From Paramacrobiotus metropolitanus (lineage: Eukaryota > Tardigrada > Eutardigrada > Parachela > Macrobiotidae): 64,000 nt of DNA. Made by a program: the position numbers and the translations under genes. The DNA is taken from contig NW_026570327.1 of NCBI RefSeq assembly GCF_019649055.1, positions 1 through 64,000 on the forward strand. The letters run 5' to 3'. A model generated the notes under the pieces. That model had not been told where the DNA came from. It worked only from the letters and a program-made list of their open reading frames with translations, and searched no databases. Positions within the stretch are counted from its first letter, which is position 1. Each line of letters opens with the position of its first letter. Below, piece by piece: positions 57,961 to 64,000 of the stretch.

Positions 57961-60812
57961 GGTAATTATCGAAACTTTAAAGGTGGTTATTTAAAATGCA
58001 ACTATTTTCCATAGCTGGCGGTAGTTGCTATAATGGGTCGTTTGACATGCTCATGATAAACTATTCAATGCAAGAAAAAATCTTTTTTTTGGAAATGTAA
58101 CGATTTTAACAAAATGCATCATCGTAATAAATTTTATTTTGGATTCGGTGTAATTATAAATTTGAAACCTGTTGTTATGTTTTGTTTTCAGTCTCTGCCG
58201 TGTCTTTCAAAATCCGAACCTTGCCTTCGTCCCCCCAACTTAATCTCCCGACAGGCCCGTTATTATTGTGTTTTAAGTTCTTTCTTTTTTAACCAATTTA
58301 AATGGCATTTGTGATATATAGCCGTCCGTCAGCTAATGACGAATCCCATTTTTGATTTAACTAAACACAGAATCCTACGGTATACACTAACTAAGCAGAC
58401 TTCAGCTATTTGGAACTAGATATCTATATTTTATAAGTACGTGATTATTTCACACTGGGATACATGCCCGAAATGCAATAAGATGTTTTACACATGCAGT
58501 AAAATTTTGCGTGATGCAGGGATAGTTCTCGTGCTATTTAAAACACTCGGTATGTTAAAATCCAACGAGTAGACATTTGAATTAACTCTTTAGAAATAAT
58601 AACACGTGATGTGGCACGATATATAGGATAGAGCGGTAATTATAGCCGAAACTATTTATGTTGACCTTCGTCAAATCACCGGGGACACAGTCAGTGTGCC
58701 GACTATCCCGATCAACAGCCTACATATAAACGGGAACCTCACAATAGCAGCCGTATGACCAATTGAAATTCCTGTTTCAAGTTAATTGTTATTCAAATAA
58801 GTATCTATTTCGGGTGGCTGACTGGCTGGTGCCGATACCGCAGCATTTGTGGTGATTAGCCGTGGCACGGGAAACGTGACGATGCCGGCGTTGACGTCAG
58901 ACATCCGCTGGCCTTGCACATCGCTGTGTTTCCTCTGCGGCGCGCGCGAAGTGGGAAAAGGGTTTCCACTGAGAGCGGAGGAGAGGATGTGTATAAGGCA
59001 CACAAGGAACGGCATTCCTATGGCCCCGGCGTCGTCCTGTCACTTCCATTCCGTGAACAATCAATCTGGACGGATGGATTTGAATAGAGCCAATCACTGT
59101 CCAGTTAAAAAGCTCCTGTGTCTTTGCCCATTTGCATGGGTAATGTGTACGCCGGTTCTGACCATAAATACCCGCCGCTGCATTGCATTTCCGCTCTTCT
59201 GATAATAACGGCCGGCATCTTGTCGACTTCCCGGCCTGTTTCCCTTTCCAATCGATGATCCCTGGCAGTGTATTAAGAAAGTGTATGCGTAAATAATGTG
59301 CTTTTTGTGGTGAGCATAAGATGGTTTGATCACGATCAGTTGTCCCTCTCGACGAAGTCAAATACGGTTAACTTTAAGCTGAACAGTATACCCTGTAATA
59401 CAGTATAGTGCATTTGGTATACGATATTTTATTGTTAGCAGGAGAGTATATATGTAAGGTTACCGGCCGGAAACAAAACAGCTGCTGTGTACAGCTGCTT
59501 AGGAATGCATAAATTTAGGAGTTTCTTGCTTTTGTAAAGTATTTGCAAGCCAGTGTTTCTGCTCAGCCACATGATTCCACAGCGAGCGCCGAGCACAAAG
59601 TTGCTAAAAAATTACGGCAAAAGAGTTTCAGTTAATGGCAATCCACAAAGCATGTTGGACATATTTGATATTCGACCGTAATCCATAGACGAAGTACTTG
59701 TACAGTAGCCAAAATATAATTTAATTAACTGAGTGACAGACTTGTGGAATAGTACAAAATTCACTTAATGAGAATTTGTTAAGATGTATCCAAAATTTAA
59801 TGAAGGTTCGGCTTCGGATTAGTCTTTACAAAAATACCGTGCGTTATGCAAAATTAATAGATGCGGTTGTATACTCGCTGCGGTCGCTTCGGTATATAGA
59901 TATCTATATATCATATACCGTACCTGTGCAAGTATGTATTCTGCAATCGAAATTAAACATGTTTAATTATTAAAGTACCGAGTCAGCGCCCGATAAGTAA
60001 GTTATTAAATAGGAAACTAAGGGAAGGTTGACCGGTAAATACTTTGTAGTTCGAGAACATCTGTAATATACAGTATTTACGCGCCCATTTGCTAACTGAA
60101 ACGACAAAGTTGTTTTTTTTGTAACCCTGTCAACAGTCAACAGACGCGGAATGAGTTTCCCATCATGTACCCTGACATATACAGGATCGACCTCAGTATA
60201 TAACTAGTCCCGCTAACTGAATGGGATTGGCTGAGCCACTCACTGGAAGTGCTATCCCAGACTTCCGTGATATCCTGTCGTTCGCTTGAAAACCAAACGC
60301 ATTCAACAGTCTGTGGATGCGTACTGCACGTACGGGATGGTGGATTTGTTATTCCAGCTTTCAACCAGGTGCAGTAGACTTGACAATCGCCTGTTCGCCG
60401 CTGCACATACATATCCAGTGATCCACCACCGTCGACGTCGTTGGCTGACAGGCTTGTTTGTTATAAAGCATTCTGCCCGTATATATATCAGCATCCACAC
60501 GCACACTGCCTAATAGGCAATCCCAACCGGAAGCGCAGTGAACTAACCAGCTGTTTCAGCTGGATGCGCTTATCCAGTGCGGTGCAGCATTGCTAGAGGT
60601 GAGAGAGGTGTACAAGGATAAAGCGCTGTATACGCCTAGTGTGTTATTTGTTCATGACCTGTTTGGCGAGAAAACATCTGCTCGTAAAAGGCTTTTGTGT
60701 TGCGGTGATAATTCGGTTTTTGTGGTTATTTGTGAGGGTGTGTAGGCTTTTTGCAGATTAGCATACATCTTCAGTCGGCCATATGGAGGAGACACTGTAA
60801 AATATTTTCAAC
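57961..60812. other. Intergenic before the synaptotagmin-like gene
   Basis: About 2.85 kb, AT-rich to about 58.8 kb and more mixed after that. It should hold the 3'UTR of the preceding gene and the promoter and 5'UTR of the synaptotagmin-like gene. No additional gene or clear repeat was found. Confidence 0.45.
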
Positions 60813-62904
60813 ATGGCTGTTAAAGGCACCGGTGGTAAGTGACGCCATATTAAAGTAAACGGTACACATATTACGCAAATTATCGTATTTTAATTTATAC
60901 CAAGGTACTTTACAAAAGATTAATTATATCCAGACCAATTTATTCAAGACTTTGACGTTTGTCACGATTTTCTCTACAAAAGCAATGTGCAATGTTAATT
61001 ATGCAAGTATGCTACAGAGTACTATCGAAATTACTGGTGCGAAGTGGCTCGCCTCAACGTGAAACAGCTTAATTTAGAGTATGAAAAGTATTTCGATATT
61101 AATAATCATTAACACTATTTGTATGCCTGATTATTATTGACTCTGTTCAACTAACCAGAAAGTTATTTTTATCGATTGCACTGGTAAGTTTGAACAGAGC
61201 TCGAAAGCTGGTCACGTTTGTTATCCATGTGCCGGTAGTAGCACATATTTTCAACTGACTCGTTAAATAATTTTAGGAATCTCGGTATCATTAATTTCTG
61301 GCCAAGTATAAAAACATTGTGGCGGAAGTTTTTGTTGACTGTTAAATAAAGCACGCGCATGTGTGTTCTTAATTGCCTCATGGCGAGTTTGATCGCTGTT
61401 TGTATACGTTTTTAATCGGATCCCATCTTTGAAAAATTGATATCTTTTAAGATTACGGACACCATGCATGTTTCCAGTATAAACTGGGTGAACGAACTTG
61501 TGCCCATTATCTATACAAGAGCAATTCACGTATACAATATCAACAATATAAAAACCGAATAGAAATCCGGGCCGGTTATAAATCTCATCCCAAAAGCCCA
61601 CTTTCACCCGGCCAACGGCAGGTGCCGATGGACCCGCGTTATACGCGGGGGCAGCTGGCAACGTTAACGTTGTAGGTATTCCTAAACCGGAACAAGCAAC
61701 CGTACTCGATTACCGGCTTACGTCAATCATCCCATGACATATGGAACACAGTCTGTGTGCACGGGAAGCCCCCGCACCGCACTGCCTGTAATGGAATTAA
61801 ACGTGGAAGTCTGCAAAATGGGAAAAAATTCATTGCTCTATCAGGCTGACTGCAGGGAAGATTTGCGAAGCCGTGTAACTGTGCAGCAAAGGCCATAGTC
61901 AGATCAGACATCACGCAAAAAATGGAGTGCGTCAGCTGCCTACTTTACAAGTAGATTGTTTTCCCAGCAAGGCGACTGCGTACATTTATTTACATAACTC
62001 CGCAACATGGCAAAATGCAGCTTTTACGCAAAGCAGACAATCTATAGAGAAAACATCATCAATATCGATCCGCTTAATTATTTTAAAAATAATTTAAAGC
62101 TACAGCGCGAATGCCTGCCTTATACTTGCACAGTACATATATATGCATCCTAGGCTAACTAATTTCCGATGTCACCTTTGTACGAGGATGATATAAGCAC
62201 TATATTATGGATTTGTCGCATACCCATCGAATACAGTTTTAATATTGTGAATTTGAACAAAGAAGACCGCTTAATTTACTATCTGTAAATTAGATTAAAA
62301 GGCCCAGCGCCGAAAGTATAACGTTGTTTTAAATTATTTTTCACGACAAGTTTAATCTGTCAATTTTAATTAATTGTCCCTTATTTTTTATAGTTTCCGG
62401 CACCACCATCGTTGGCATCGTGCTGAGTGGCCTCCTGGTAGCGGTACTCAGTGTTCTGGCCATTCTCTCCGTCATCCGTAAATTCCGCGCCAAGAAAGCG
62501 AACGATCTGCGTACTCCGCCGGCCGACATCGAGTGCGCTATCCTGGGTAAGGGCGTGGTCGCCCACGGTCCCCCCACCGAGCGTCGCCGTGTCCAGAAAC
62601 ATATCCGCAGCGGCACCGTTGCGTCCTTGGCGGCATCCGGCAAGGCGTCCTCACCGTCCGGCAGTTCCAGTCATCCGGCATCCTGGACCGAGAGTGGTGG
62701 GGCGTATGAGGAAGGCACTGAAGCGGAATACGACCTGGAGGAAGAGGATACCGAGGATGAGACGCTGACGGAAGAACGAGAAAATAAACCGGTCAGCTTT
62801 GGGACACTGCATTTCAGTGCGCGGTACAATTTCGAGAGGAATGCACTGACCATTAATGTGCTGCGGTGTGAGGAACTGGTTAGCCGGACGACATCGAAGA
62901 AAAG
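60813..62904 (+). CDS. Synaptotagmin (4/11-like), 5' part only
   Basis: Synaptotagmins are membrane-anchored C2-domain proteins of secretory vesicles. Exon 1 (60813–60834, MAVKGTG) joins across a 1.56-kb intron to 62394–62904. The protein begins with a very short luminal end, then one membrane helix (GIVLSGLLVAVLSVLAILSV, about residues 13–32) followed by basic RKFRAKK. A low-complexity linker comes next (Ser/Gly-rich, then acidic YDLEEEDTEDE). The first strands of C2A follow (FGTLHFSARYNFERNALTIN), which resemble Syt4/Syt11. The frame then meets a GTACAA donor in phase 2. The rest of C2A and all of C2B lie beyond the window. The calcium-binding loops are not visible, so calcium dependence cannot be judged. 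Confidence 0.75.
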
Positions 62905-64000
62905 GTACAAAAATATTTCCTTACTACAGTACAGTATGCGTATTGCGTTCCTGTATATGGTTAAATGTATAATAACTATATCGCTTTAAAGCCCCGATTA
63001 TCTCGTTAATCTGTATTATTATTATGGCTGGCTGGACACGTTTTGCAGATCTGTTCTATAACCTACAAATTAAATGGTGTATATACGAATTACTTCAGGC
63101 ATAAACACGTGGTCGGTAATTATAAGGCGGGTGTAATGGTTGCCCATTTCTGAAAATTTCAGAGGTACGGCGAGCGTAATTATTTATTGGATGTACACGT
63201 GATGAAAAATTAATCGCGTTGCGCCGTCATAAGAGCCCACCGTAGTGCAGTAATAAGTAATTCCATCCCATCTATTAGCGGCCATTAATCCGCCAGCTGG
63301 ACAGTCGCTGCCCGCACACGGGAAGAACGGTGCCGACGTGCTTATTGTCTGCTCTTCCATGGTGTAGACGGGATATTAGGGCAGCGAAATTTGATTAATC
63401 TGTTGCATAATTCACATTGCTGGCAAACATTGTTATTGTGCATCCGGACTCATTTAACGACATTCATTCTGGCTGTCAATTTTGTCTCTATAATACGTCT
63501 CCAATGCATTTGACAAATGTTCTACACCACGGAAGCTTTTTATATACAGTAGCATATGCGGGCATCATATATATAGTGGGAAAAATCGATTTTAAGTATT
63601 CGATGCAGTGACATTATTGGGTCAGATAGGCGGCGTATATCTTCCGCGACTGGGATAAATTGTTGTATGCTGTCCGGTAATAAAAATATCCATTAATGCC
63701 CGCTATTGTGTTGCTTTTTTAATTCGCGCTTTTTACTCTCTCCGCGTCGAGTGCGAGAGTTTTTCAATAAAAATTTCTGTGAATGGCTGCAAATACAGTG
63801 CAGCGCATAGCTTTTACGGAGACTGTTTGGCGTTATGCTCAAAGGATATATTGACGTAATCGTTATCTAGAAATCCATTTACTAAGCGAACTTTCTTCAC
63901 ATTTGCATTTATATAGCTATTTCTGTTCATAGTATGAACAGAAATTAAAGTGTGGTATTCATGCATGCCTGTTTAAGGATGACACAGTATATATCAATTT
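62905..64000 (+). other. Intron of the synaptotagmin-like gene, to window end
   Basis: After the donor at 62905 no further C2-coding exon appears. The DNA is non-coding as far as I can see, with a short inverted repeat (CTATTTCTGTTCATAG and CTATGAACAGAAAT) at about 63918–63944. Confidence 0.55.

Noticed and set aside
62341-62643. Minus-strand frames opposite the synaptotagmin exon
   Set aside because: The plus strand has the membrane helix, linker and C2A start with matching splice sites; the minus frames are shadows.

Overview
This window is nuclear DNA of an invertebrate animal. Its genes are broken up by many short GT–AG introns (mostly 50–150 bp) and have conserved metazoan protein families. 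One gene is an allatostatin-A/galanin-type neuropeptide receptor. Intergenic DNA is AT-rich and holds several inverted-repeat DNA transposons. No bacterial operon structure, rRNA, tRNA or CRISPR array was seen. The gene content fits a protostome, probably an ecdysozoan. A tardigrade is my best guess from gene and intron style, but nothing in the sequence proves it.

Layout: 0–12 kb is accessory DNA. It has tandem and dispersed repeats, a ~485-bp inverted-repeat element, a complex of nested palindromes, a truncated SRSF1-like splicing-factor gene (minus) and, directly beside it, a Mutator-like element with a 9-bp target duplication. From 12 to 28.3 kb is a gene-rich block: CTR9 (minus), HDAC11 (plus, divergent from CTR9), a PARP3-type ADP-ribosyltransferase with an added SAP domain (plus), and the allatostatin-A-like receptor (minus, convergent with PARP3). 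From 28.3 to 42 kb is a gene-poor stretch of about 13.7 kb. From 42 to 54 kb are cytosolic asparaginyl-tRNA synthetase (minus) and INTS3 (plus), again divergent. From 54.9 to 56.3 kb is a 1.3-kb terminal-inverted-repeat element. From 56.7 to 58 kb is a small gene of unknown function with a possible RAWUL/ubiquitin-like fold. From 60.8 kb to the end is the 5' part of a synaptotagmin (4/11-like) gene that runs out of the window.

The genes do not form a pathway. Several act in nuclear transactions: CTR9 in the Paf1 complex, INTS3 in Integrator and the SOSS complex, PARP3 in break signalling, SRSF1 in splicing. HDAC11, the receptor, the tRNA synthetase and synaptotagmin serve other roles. Splice junctions were worked out by hand from consensus sites, reading-frame phase and family similarity. 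All internal junctions given for CTR9, HDAC11, PARP3, the receptor, NARS1 and INTS3 preserve frame end to end.

The most unusual signals are a strongly over-represented 8-mer, TACTCGTA/TACGAGTA (20 copies by eye where about two are expected), and three unrelated inverted-repeat elements whose terminal repeats are themselves built of short tandem subunits.
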